The notes beneath the pieces were generated by a model. It made no database searches and had not been told where the DNA came from. It worked only from the letters and a program-made list of their open reading frames with translations. A DNA stretch of 64,000 bases from an uncultured Clostridium sp. (GTDB lineage Bacteria; Bacillota; Clostridia; TANB77; CAG-508). Location: contig CANPDB010000002.1 of assembly GCA_947572725.1 (NCBI GenBank), positions 1-64,000 of the forward strand. The letters are read 5' to 3'. Every line of letters starts with the position of its first letter. Position 1 is the first letter of the stretch. The position numbers were made by a program, and so were the translations under genes. This document shows positions 1 through 9,223 of this stretch, piece by piece.

Positions 1-16
1 AAATTGATTTCACAAA

Positions 17-82
17 TTACCCCTGCCTTGTGGCTCTAAGGTTTAAGGAAATTATGTTGTGCCATTTTGAATGTCCACTCAC
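17..82 (-). pseudogene. yebC: yebC 5' stub (YebC/TACO1 family), cut after about 10 codons
   Basis: A GTG start at 80-82 follows a strong AAAAGGAGG ribosome binding site (91-100). Its first ten residues read MSGHSKWHNI, the hallmark N-terminus of YebC-family translation factors, which are about 240 aa long. From about position 52 the similarity stops; eleven unrelated residues follow and a TAA closes the frame at 17-19. The rest of the gene is not in the window. The abrupt break suggests a recombination or integration junction, with foreign DNA continuing to the left of the window. The fragment is too short for certainty, but this N-terminus is very specific. Confidence 0.7.
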
Positions 83-424
83 TTCTTTTCTCCTCCTTTT
101 TAATTTTTCTCTATTTTCAAGACTTTCGAGCCTCTAACCACTGAATTCACTCATTTTTTTGCTTTGTTGAACTTTGTTGATTTTAGTGGGTTTTGGTGGT
201 TCTGTGTTGAAACGATTGCTCCGCTTTTTTTATGTAAAACTGTTTTTTATTTTTAAATAAACATTCGTTCCATACATTTCAATGTACTTTTTTATAATTT
301 TCGTTTTTTATTGTATCACATTATTTTTTATTTGTGTAGTCTTTTTACAAATAAATTACTTTTAACATCATTAAATTATCTCATTGATTTTACAATTTGC
401 ATTATCTCTTCTATTGATCTTTTT
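83..424. other. intergenic stretch without a recognised gene
   Basis: Apart from the ribosome binding site of the yebC stub at its left end, I see no convincing reading frame, RNA or strong terminator here. It probably holds the yebC promoter and the 3' untranslated end of the HEPN gene. Confidence 0.4.
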
Positions 425-1340
425 CTAATTTTGCAGTAAAAGAGGATAATTATCAAAAAGTTCAACAATAAAATAAATTTTATCTTTTTCCATCATACTT
501 GCAAACATAGGCAACTCGTGAAAATTTGTTAATATATCCAATATATAACCAGAAAATTGCTGAATTAGTAACGAAAGTAGCCATTTTTCTGAAGATGCCA
601 AATTGCAGAAATTTTCTTTTAAATATTCAACATTAAAATAAAATCTATCCTCTTCTTCAAACCTGCAAACCTTTTCAAACTGTAATAGATCCGAGTCAAA
701 CAAATAATTCCAAGTATTGCAAATTAAATATTTCTTATCATATTTACTATATTTTCTCTCTAGTTCATCTTTAATACTAGTCAAAACATCACCCAAAAAC
801 ATTATTGACTTTTTAACATATGAATCACTTAAATTTATTTTTTTGCCTATATCTTCACTACTTTTATTACATTTTTGTATAAACTTTCTATTTATAATTC
901 CGATTATTATGAGTCAAGCAATTTCTAACTTCTGATATTTTGTTTAAAACTTCAGTATCACAATTAACACTGATTTCTAAGATATTACTCAGTTGTTTCA
1001 TCCATTGCTCTACATTTCCATATGTAAGTTTAATCACAAATTTTTCTATAATTCCATCTAACGCTTCTCTATTTGATGCATTAAAAATCAAATCATTTTT
1101 TTCAATTCCAGAAAAAATTTCTTTAGGCACTTTTTCTGGAAAAGCATTACAAAACTTTGTCATTAGCATTGTAATTGCACCTTCGAACATAGCATAAGAA
1201 TATAGAAAAATGGGAATTCTTAAACTATTATCTTCATTTATTTTGTATAACTTTTTCTCTATTTCTTGTATATTATGTTCTAAAATAGATATAAGTTCTG
1301 AGCATATTAATATAACTGGCTTCCTATGATTTTTATTCAT
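425..1340 (-). CDS. HEPN-domain ribonuclease-like protein, read through a +1 shift at CGG (900-902)
   Basis: The first frame (1340 to 888) gives 150 aa and contains RNCLTH, an R-x4-H catalytic motif of HEPN RNases at residues 139-144. It stops three codons after an in-frame CGG (codon 147). If the C of that codon is skipped, translation continues as HNNGIINRKF and runs open to 425, giving about 304 aa. The junction matches the usual HNNG continuation of the RiboL-PSP-HEPN (MAE_28990/MAE_18760-like) family; the family name is from memory. HEPN proteins of this kind are found in toxin or defence loci. The gene lies downstream of and co-oriented with the Wadjet operon, so a defence role is inferred. 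Without recoding it would be a pseudogene. Confidence 0.75.
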
Positions 1341-1463
1341 TCTTTTTAACTCTTCCTTCCTACATATAAAATCCTATTTATTGTATAACAGTTGTCTACA
1401 ATTTAATTATAATAGTTTAAGTTTGTATAATTCCAACATAGTTAAAACCATAATACCCTTAAA

Positions 1464-4400
1464 TTAATTTAGAAAACTAATTTGTTCAACATTACTTCTT
1501 AAATATACCTGTTCCAATGAAGTATCCATCATAGCATCTCCATTTACTCTAAAATCTTCTATGTTTAAAAAGCTATTATTCGTATATTTACTACTTCTTA
1601 AAGCTAATTGATATATTAAAGTAAACTTGTCTGTAATAGAACTTTGACTTAAATCTGATAAACAAATCATTTGAATGTTGAATTTTTTAGAAATCTCAAG
1701 CATTGGCTCCAATAAATGTTTTGATGAAGTTTTACCAAAAGGATTGTCCAAAATAAATACTTTTGATGCCTCTACTTTTTCATCTTCTCCTAGATTTTCT
1801 AATTCTTTTCTTCTTGTGTATTCAATCAAAGCAGAAATTAGTGCAAAACAAGCAATAAATTTTTGTCCTCCTGAATTTCCAACAATAACATCTTCCCATT
1901 GTCTTAAGCCACTATTTTTGTTCTCAATATCAAATTTATACAATTTCACTTTAATTGTTTCTAAGTCTAAGGTTAAGTTTAACAATTGGCGATCAGATAA
2001 ATAAATAGCAACTTTGCTTTCTATCATTCTTCTTATATTTTCACTTTGCTTACATTCTTCACGTAAATCTTGAATACACTGTTGTATATGATTTTCTATC
2101 CTCTGCTCAATATGTTCTTTTAATTCTTGTGGAATATCAATTTTTAAAATTTGTACATATCTCGTACCAATTTTTATTTTAGAAGACTCTGATATTTTTT
2201 TCATTTCTTGATATAATATAGTTCCCTGTTTTACTGCATGTTGCAATATATTTTTCTTATCTTGTTCAATATTTTGTAATGACATATTCAAGATTCCAAT
2301 ATATTCTTTTAATTTTTCTACACAATCTAACATTTTTTCATATATGTAATAATAAGAATCAAAAGTTCCTTCTTCTACATTTTCTATTGAAACATTTTCT
2401 AAAAAAGATTTTATAATTCTATGACTTTCTCTATATTGTGTACTTATTTCTAAATGTTTTTTATAGATGTTCTCTTTATTTCCTTGATTTTTATGTTTTA
2501 ATGCTTTATATTCACTAATTAACTCTTGTAGATTTGTTTCTTTTAATTCATTTTTATTTATACTTTCCTTTATGTTTTTTACATCAACATTTCGTTCAAT
2601 TTCATTAATCTGCTTTTGCATTTTTTTATTTTGTTCTGTATATTCATTTTGTTCTTTTTTACCTTGTTCTTTCTGTTGTTCAATTTGTGTTTTTCTAAAT
2701 TCATAATTTCCTTTTATGTTGCTTGCTACAATAGGTTCCATCTTTCCTATCTTTTTTAAATTTTCACAAATTGTGTTAAATTGAGTTTCTATTATTGCAC
2801 ATTTAGTAGATATTTTGCTTGCTTCTTCTCTTTTATATTCTAACTCTTTTTCTTCCTCTTCTTTTTTTTCTTTTGTTAAATCTTCCATTTCTTCTGAATA
2901 TGTAATAAGTTCATAATCTTGTAAATTTATATCTCCATAATCTTTTTGTTTTTCTTTTTCTAAATCTTTTCTTGTTCTACTCCAGAATATTATTTGTTCA
3001 TCAATATGTTTTCTATCTTGCTGATATTTCTGTGTTAATTGTTCATATCTAGCTTCTAGTTCTTCTAAAGAACTATTTAATATTTCTTGTTTTTCTCTTT
3101 TAGGTATTTTTAATTGTTTTTCTTTAATATTATCTAAATTTTTAGACAAATCATTTTTTATAGCTATGTTTTCTCTTTCTTGCTTTTGGGCTATTTCTAT
3201 TTTATTTTCAAAATCTTTATTTTCTTCTTTTTTTGACATTATTTCTTTTTCATAAGTTTGTTTACGTTTTATATCTTCACAATAATTAGCATCGTTCTCT
3301 AGATAATCTAAAAATAGCACTTTTTCTTGTTCTCTATTTGCTAATATAACTTGTTCTGCCTCAATTTCCTGTTTTCTTTTCTCATTTTCTTCTTGAAGTC
3401 TATTTCTTTGCTCTTTACTGTTAATATTTTCTTCTTTTTTATCTTGTATTTTGGTTTCTAAATATACTAATTCTTGTTCCATTTCTTTTTTATTGTCTTC
3501 TTGATATTTAAATTCTTCTATTGTGTGAATGTGCCCTTCTATCCTTTGTAATTCTTTTTCAGATTCATCTTTTCTTTTTTTATATTCTTGTAATTGTTTT
3601 TCTAATTTTTGTTTATATTCATTAGCATTTGTTGAAAAACATTCCTTGTGATATAAACTTAAAAAATAAATTTCTTCTATTTGAACTATTTGCTTTTCTT
3701 TTTTAACATTTTTATCTATATTTTGATATGTAATTATAGGGGCTAGTTTATTTACTTCTTCTCTAATTTCTAATTGTTTAATTTTATCTAAATCTTCTTG
3801 TGTTACTATATAACAATATGGTAATAAAGGATTTTTTTCTAGTAATTCTTGTTGATACTTTTCTTCTTGCTTTTTCAAATATTCTTCTCCTGTTATATAT
3901 TCTATATTAGCATTTTCTAACATCTTTCTTATTTCTCGTGAATTGTGAAGTGCTCCTTGTTCTAAATCTAATATAGTTTCTTTTGTTCTATCTATTTTAC
4001 TTACTAAATCCTCTACTTTTCTTTTATATTCTAAACATTTTTCATTAATAATAGTAAAATACAATTGTTTTTGAAAAACATTTTCTTTTATTCTATGAAA
4101 GTTTAAAATTTCTTTTATTTTCTCTTCTCGCTTTTGAAATTCTTGATATTTTAATGTTTTTTCTGTATATACATTATTTAATTGTTCTAATTGTGTAGTG
4201 TTTTCTTCTTCTTTTTTGTAAGCATCTTCTATTTGACTTTTTGCTATTTCTATTTGTTTTTGATTTTCAACTATTTCAGTTTTTAATTGTTGTATTTCAT
4301 GTTCTATATCTTGTTGTATTTTTTCTACTTGTTTTTCTTCTAATTCATTTAATAAATTTCTTGTTATAAAAATATGCATTTTTTCAAAAAGTTCTTTTTC

Positions 4401-5816
4401 TTGCTTTTCAAATTGATTAATTTTTTGTTGTAATGTCCCTATATTTATAGAAAATTCTGTTATACTTTTTTGATTTGTTTTACTTGTTTGCTTCCATTTT
4501 TCTATATTTTGCTTTATTTCTTCATTATTTGCTTGAATTTCTTCCAATTGATTAGTAAAATTTTCTATTTTCTTTTTATACTGTTCTTGTAAACTATATT
4601 CAACTTTTATAAGTTGTTCATCATTGTTTTGTTTTTCTAAATCCTTTATTGCAATTTGCAGAGCTTCTAATTTAGCAATTGCCTGCTTTTCTTTTTGATT
4701 TATATGTGCTACTTTTTGCAGTCTGTATTTAAAAGTAGCATTTTCTAGTTTTTTATTTTGTAAATCTAATTCTTCTAATATTTTCTCTTTTTGCTCTTTT
4801 ATTGCTTCTAAATCGTTTTGATGATGATAATATTCTTCTGATATTTCTTCGTATTTTATCTGTTCTAATTCTTGTTCATTTTGTAACATTTTTTGTGCTA
4901 TCTGTTCTATTTTTTGTTGATTTTCAATACTTAATTTCTGTAAATTCATATAAATACTATTAATGCTAACTTCTACTTGATTTTCTTGTTCTAATTGTTC
5001 TAATAAAAATTTTAGGCTTTTTTCATATTCTTCTATTTTTGTTTTGAATTCTTCTAAAATCTCTTTTTCTTTAATATTACTTTCTTTTTCTATAATTTCT
5101 TCCATTAAACTTACAAACATATCCTTGAGTTCTTTGCTTTCTGCTTCATTACTATCTGAAATAGTCTTCAAAATCCATTTATTCACTAAACTATCTGATG
5201 TTTTACACTCTTTAAATAATTCATCTACTCCGCCTTCGTTTTCATTCATTTTTGATAATATCTTCCATTCATTTGTAAATATACCATATTCAGAAAGCTT
5301 CCTTCTATAAGCACTTTGCTCTGCTCTACTATAAGTATTTAAATCTGGCATATTTTTACTTTCATTTAACATTTTTTGTGCCGCTTCATAAGATTTATAT
5401 ATAATTACATTTTGATTTTTTTGTATAAAAGGTATATTTTTAATATCAAATTCATTACTTCTATTATACTGATTTATAAAAGTAAAATACTTAGTTTTGT
5501 TCATATCATCACTGGAAAATTGCCTATTCATAACAATTCCAGTTAACAAATAATTATTTGCAGAATTATCCAATTTCCATTCAATTAAAATATATGATGG
5601 TTGCTCTGGAGACAAATAGCTATATACCTCTCTATTATGAATTTTACTTTCTGGTAATAGTGGTTGTTGTAAAAGTTGGACTAATACACTTTTTCCACCA
5701 CCATTTGCTAAATTCAATAAAACATTTTCTCCACTATAACAATTTAGTAATAAATCTTTTATTATTTTTTTGTCATATTGAATATTAGCAATTCTGATTC
5801 TATTTATTTTAGGCAT
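1464..5816 (-). CDS. jetC: Wadjet SMC-like ATPase JetC
   Basis: This large SMC/MukB-like ATPase is the motor of the Wadjet anti-plasmid complex. A Walker A motif (ANGGGKS) lies near residues 36-42, followed by about 1200 residues of Glu/Lys/Gln-rich coiled coil. The C-terminal head has the ABC signature NSGGQ near residue 1312 and Walker B FILDNPFG near residue 1355. In known Wadjet systems JetA, JetB and JetC form a loop-extruding complex that recognises closed circular DNA, and JetD cuts it. I place the start at ATG 5816 (MPKINRI) because GGAG lies 8 nt upstream; the longer frame to 5831 begins with TTG. It overlaps jetB by 8 nt, which indicates translational coupling. There is no in-frame CGG in its 1450 codons. 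Confidence 0.9.
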   Translation of the reverse strand: MPKINRIRIANIQYDKKIIKDLLLNCYSGENVLLNLANGGGKSVLVQLLQQPLLPESKIHNREVYSYLSPEQPSYILIEWKLDNSANNYLLTGIVMNRQFSSDDMNKTKYFTFINQYNRSNEFDIKNIPFIQKNQNVIIYKSYEAAQKMLNESKNMPDLNTYSRAEQSAYRRKLSEYGIFTNEWKILSKMNENEGGVDELFKECKTSDSLVNKWILKTISDSNEAESKELKDMFVSLMEEIIEKESNIKEKEILEEFKTKIEEYEKSLKFLLEQLEQENQVEVSINSIYMNLQKLSIENQQKIEQIAQKMLQNEQELEQIKYEEISEEYYHHQNDLEAIKEQKEKILEELDLQNKKLENATFKYRLQKVAHINQKEKQAIAKLEALQIAIKDLEKQNNDEQLIKVEYSLQEQYKKKIENFTNQLEEIQANNEEIKQNIEKWKQTSKTNQKSITEFSINIGTLQQKINQFEKQEKELFEKMHIFITRNLLNELEEKQVEKIQQDIEHEIQQLKTEIVENQKQIEIAKSQIEDAYKKEEENTTQLEQLNNVYTEKTLKYQEFQKREEKIKEILNFHRIKENVFQKQLYFTIINEKCLEYKRKVEDLVSKIDRTKETILDLEQGALHNSREIRKMLENANIEYITGEEYLKKQEEKYQQELLEKNPLLPYCYIVTQEDLDKIKQLEIREEVNKLAPIITYQNIDKNVKKEKQIVQIEEIYFLSLYHKECFSTNANEYKQKLEKQLQEYKKRKDESEKELQRIEGHIHTIEEFKYQEDNKKEMEQELVYLETKIQDKKEENINSKEQRNRLQEENEKRKQEIEAEQVILANREQEKVLFLDYLENDANYCEDIKRKQTYEKEIMSKKEENKDFENKIEIAQKQERENIAIKNDLSKNLDNIKEKQLKIPKREKQEILNSSLEELEARYEQLTQKYQQDRKHIDEQIIFWSRTRKDLEKEKQKDYGDINLQDYELITYSEEMEDLTKEKKEEEEKELEYKREEASKISTKCAIIETQFNTICENLKKIGKMEPIVASNIKGNYEFRKTQIEQQKEQGKKEQNEYTEQNKKMQKQINEIERNVDVKNIKESINKNELKETNLQELISEYKALKHKNQGNKENIYKKHLEISTQYRESHRIIKSFLENVSIENVEEGTFDSYYYIYEKMLDCVEKLKEYIGILNMSLQNIEQDKKNILQHAVKQGTILYQEMKKISESSKIKIGTRYVQILKIDIPQELKEHIEQRIENHIQQCIQDLREECKQSENIRRMIESKVAIYLSDRQLLNLTLDLETIKVKLYKFDIENKNSGLRQWEDVIVGNSGGQKFIACFALISALIEYTRRKELENLGEDEKVEASKVFILDNPFGKTSSKHLLEPMLEISKKFNIQMICLSDLSQSSITDKFTLIYQLALRSSKYTNNSFLNIEDFRVNGDAMMDTSLEQVYLRSNVEQISFLN

Positions 5817-6501
5817 TATTCTCATCTCCAATCATAAATATTTGATTAATTTGTTTTATTCTATCTTCTAATAAATAATGATATCTCATTAAATTATCTA
5901 ATTTTTCTTCTGGTCTAATTTCTTCCTTGTTCTCTCCTTCGGGATAAAAAACTAATTTTTGTTTTTCTAAAACATCACAAGCCTTTCTTACTATATGTTT
6001 TCTTGTATTTCTTCCTGTTCCATCAATTAGTCGTGACTTCCATTGATCTGCAATATTTCTAAAATTAATAGAATAGTCTTCTTCTAATAAACTTTGTACA
6101 TCCTCATCAATCTTTTCAAATCTTTCATCTAAAGCTGCGACAATATCTTTTAATTGTAAAAAATCCGCTTGTTTTGGATCTGCATTTTTACCGCCATAAA
6201 ACAAATATAAAATGAACATTATAATATAGCAAATTAAAAATGTTTCTATTAAATTAGCTGATTTAGTAGACTCTCTTAATTCTCTTAGTGAAAAACTAAG
6301 TATTTTATTTTCTATGTTCGCTACTATGTATATAATACGAGGTGTTTCAACAATTTTAAAATCTAGTTCTCTTTCAAACTTTTCTAAAATTTCTTTTATT
6401 TCTGGATTTTCCATATAAGTTTGAAATAACTCTTTATCTTTTTGTCTACTAATTTCCCCTTGTTCTAATAACACCTTATAAATTTTCAAGGCCTGTTCCA
6501 T
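5809..6501 (-). CDS. jetB: Wadjet subunit JetB (MukE/kite-like)
   Basis: This protein of about 230 aa lies between a JetA-like and a JetC-like gene. Position, size and helical, charged composition fit JetB, the kite (MukE-like) subunit that bridges the kleisin-like JetA and the SMC heads; the clostridial type corresponds to DUF6063 as I recall. A short hydrophobic stretch near residues 83-106 could be a buried helix. I prefer the ATG at 6501 (MEQALKIY), 7 nt after GGAGGA; an earlier in-frame TTG at 6516 would overlap that site. It overlaps the end of jetA by 26 nt and the start of jetC by 8 nt, so the three genes form one translationally coupled unit. Confidence 0.82.
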   Translation of the reverse strand: MEQALKIYKVLLEQGEISRQKDKELFQTYMENPEIKEILEKFERELDFKIVETPRIIYIVANIENKILSFSLRELRESTKSANLIETFLICYIIMFILYLFYGGKNADPKQADFLQLKDIVAALDERFEKIDEDVQSLLEEDYSINFRNIADQWKSRLIDGTGRNTRKHIVRKACDVLEKQKLVFYPEGENKEEIRPEEKLDNLMRYHYLLEDRIKQINQIFMIGDENNA

Positions 6502-8083
6502 ATTCATTTCCTCCAATTACTGTAAATTTCAAATCATTCATTTCTATTGTTTCTTTTAGTTCATCTTTTTCTATACAATATTTGAAAGTATCATTTAGTT
6601 TCTCAATTTTAATGGTATCAAAACTAAATGTGCTTCCTTTTTCTTTTAGGATTTTATATAGACAATATGATAAATCAAATTCCCCATTACAAGTTTCATT
6701 TACTGCTTCTTCTTTAAAAAATTCTGAAATAGAAATTGTTTCTATTTCGTATAATTTCAGCATTACTAAAAATACTCTTTTATCTTCAATATATTTTAGT
6801 TTGTTTTCCTCTTCTAATCGTTCAAACCATTCAGAAAATTTAAATTCTGCCCTTTCTTGTGTTATAAAATTAAACACATCTTCTATCATTTCTGTATGTA
6901 TCTTGTTTCTTCTTTCAATTCGTTCTTTTTGTCTTCTATTATCCTCTAATTCTTCCTCTTGCCTAAAAAAGTCCTCTTGTTGTTCTTTTATTTTTGATTG
7001 ATTATCATATATTAAGCTTAAATTTAATCTTTTTTTCGCCCCTGCTAAAAATAGTGGATTTGCAAGACTTTCATATACTTTATATATTTGTTCTGTATTC
7101 TTTATTTCCATTCTTTCTAATGGTTTTAATATTTCTTCTTCTAAATTATATCTTTTCTTTTTGCTAAAACTCATAGTATCCTCTAGTATCTGTAAATATA
7201 ATTTTTTTAATTTTTGAACTTGTATAAGTATCTGTCTTTGATATCTTAGTGCTGTTTTAACATTTTTAGAAATATTATAAACTTCTCTTTTAGCTTTTTT
7301 TATATTTTCATCTAACTCATTGTTTTGCTTTTCTTCTTGTTCTAAACGCTCTTTTGATTTTGTAATAAGCTCATCTATCTGTTTCATTTCGTCATATTCT
7401 TCTTGAAGTAACATATTTGTTTGCTTTACTAACTCTTCATACTTTGCACTTGATATTTCGTTAATATTTGATTTTAGTTTTTCTTCAAATTGTAAAAATT
7501 GCTTTTTCTGACTTATTAACCTTCTTATAATTTCCTTACTTTGTTTTATAGCTCCTTGATAATTCTTCTTTTTAATTAACATTTTTAATTTTATTTCTTC
7601 TATTTGAAAACCAAGTTCATCCTCTACTTCTTTTGTACGAAATAAAAAGTCATATCCTTGTTTTGTTAATTCATAAATTATTTTGCCATTATCATTTATT
7701 TTGTCACAAACTAATCTTACTGCTATTTCTTTATTACCATGTTCATAATCCATAATTTGATAATTTCTAACAGTTCCCTTGTTTTGTAATATATCTTTTA
7801 TAATATATCTTGTTATTTCTTCAGCTTCTTGTATTGATACTTGTTTATTGTAAGATGGTAATATCAATTTTACAAATTGTATAATACTTTCTAATGTACA
7901 TTCTTGTTCTTCTGTTAATGTAATTTCCATAATATATACTAATACAGACATTATAATGTTATCTAATTGATTATCTTCAAATAGATTTTCTATTTTATCT
8001 GTTCTATTTCTTCTTTTTGCAATTGATTCAACTATTGCAAAAAACTCCATACGTTTTTCAAATCCTTTTAAATATTCTAGCAT
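6476..8083 (-). CDS. jetA: Wadjet subunit JetA (kleisin/MukF-like)
   Basis: The 535-aa protein has the layout of the clostridial Wadjet JetA family (DUF5716 as I recall). An N-terminal helical, winged-helix-like region spans about residues 1-160, two long coiled-coil stretches span about 190-400, and a C-terminal helical part follows. JetA is the kleisin-like subunit that links JetB to the JetC heads. The start ATG 8083 has AAGGAAAA upstream. It follows jetD by 31 nt on the same strand and overlaps jetB, so the operon order is jetD-jetA-jetB-jetC. Confidence 0.85.
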   Translation of the reverse strand: MLEYLKGFEKRMEFFAIVESIAKRRNRTDKIENLFEDNQLDNIIMSVLVYIMEITLTEEQECTLESIIQFVKLILPSYNKQVSIQEAEEITRYIIKDILQNKGTVRNYQIMDYEHGNKEIAVRLVCDKINDNGKIIYELTKQGYDFLFRTKEVEDELGFQIEEIKLKMLIKKKNYQGAIKQSKEIIRRLISQKKQFLQFEEKLKSNINEISSAKYEELVKQTNMLLQEEYDEMKQIDELITKSKERLEQEEKQNNELDENIKKAKREVYNISKNVKTALRYQRQILIQVQKLKKLYLQILEDTMSFSKKKRYNLEEEILKPLERMEIKNTEQIYKVYESLANPLFLAGAKKRLNLSLIYDNQSKIKEQQEDFFRQEEELEDNRRQKERIERRNKIHTEMIEDVFNFITQERAEFKFSEWFERLEEENKLKYIEDKRVFLVMLKLYEIETISISEFFKEEAVNETCNGEFDLSYCLYKILKEKGSTFSFDTIKIEKLNDTFKYCIEKDELKETIEMNDLKFTVIGGNEYGTGLENL

Positions 8084-8114
8084 TACTTATTTTCCTTTTT
8101 ATATTTTTATTATT

Positions 8115-9189
8115 TTAACGTAACAATTTTCTTAATATTTCAGCATTTATAATTTCCTGTGGAATATAACGATTTTTATTTAATATTAATTTTATTTTTT
8201 CTTTATATGTGGTTGTAAAGAAGCTTAAAAATAAATCTATATTTATATTTGTATTTTGCCTATTTTTGATTTTCCCTAATTGTTGTATTTCCTTTGTATC
8301 TAGCATCTTTTCATATATTTCAAAAAATAAGCAAATTGAACTATTTTTATTTTGTATAACAGTTCTTTGAAACATTTCTATTCCAGTATAATCTAAATCT
8401 CCCCAATATATAAAATTACATTTCCTTTGTATTATTTCCTTTTCATATTCTTCCAAAGCTTTTTCTTTTGTAATTTTATTTCCTTCTCCATATAGTATAG
8501 CATCTATTCTAGTATTTCCTATATAAATTTCTTTTTGTATTTCATTTATTACTTTTCTTACGCTATACCAAGTATCTTTGTTTTCAATTATTAAAATATT
8601 CATTTCTTCTTTTTTGGTATGTATATAATCAAAAAATGGTTCTGGTGTTAAATAATAATTTATAGTTTTTTCTAAATTGTTAAATTTGATAATACTTTTG
8701 CATAAAGAATCATCTAAAATCTTTTCATCATTCCAAATTTGATATGCTCTTTCGTTTTTAGAAATGGAAATATTTAATTTTTCTCTATTATTAATTAAAA
8801 AGTCATTTAGTATCAGTAATAGTTTTCTATGTCTTTGATATGTTTGTGGCTTTTTTAAATATCCTTCTATATTTAATATATTACATAATGTTTGTATTTC
8901 ACTAGTATAGCTATTTTCTTGTTCTTGTTTTATAATTTTATATTTTAAAAAAAGTGATGGAATTTTGCCATTCTTATTTTTTCCGAATGTTTTTCAAAAT
9001 CCCATCATTAATAAATTGTTTTATAATATTAACAATTTCTATATATTTTTCTTCTTTACCTATTATTTTTTCTATTTCTTCCAGTGTTATATATGCTTGC
9101 TTTTTCTCTTGTAGTTGTTTTTTTATTTTTTCTATTTCCATATATGTTGTTTTCTCTTCCTTTTTAGAAATATTATTTAATACTTCCAA
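8115..9189 (-). CDS. jetD: Wadjet nuclease JetD (TOPRIM), read through a +1 shift at CGG (8983-8985)
   Basis: Two frames join at an in-frame CGG (codon 69 from the TTG at 9189). The 0 frame stops two codons later. If the C is skipped the sequence continues ILKNIGKNKNGKIPSLF and stays open for 289 codons, giving about 357 aa, the usual JetD size. The N-terminal part resembles the JetD wing region. The C-terminal part is a TOPRIM-like nuclease domain with an acidic residue in LIIENKDTW and the metal-binding D-x-D in WGDLDYTG. JetD is the DNA-cutting subunit of Wadjet. An internal ATG at 8603 would give only the TOPRIM half (162 aa). The true start is uncertain because no good ribosome binding site precedes the TTG; the frame is open back to about 9230, next to the cadA stop. 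Confidence 0.8.
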
Positions 9190-9223
9190 ATTATACCACT
9201 TTTCTACACTTTTTTCAATACTT

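Noticed and set aside
5816..6516. Longer starts for jetB (6516) and jetC (5831)
   Set aside because: Both use TTG and overlap the ribosome binding sequences that precede better ATG starts at 6501 and 5816.
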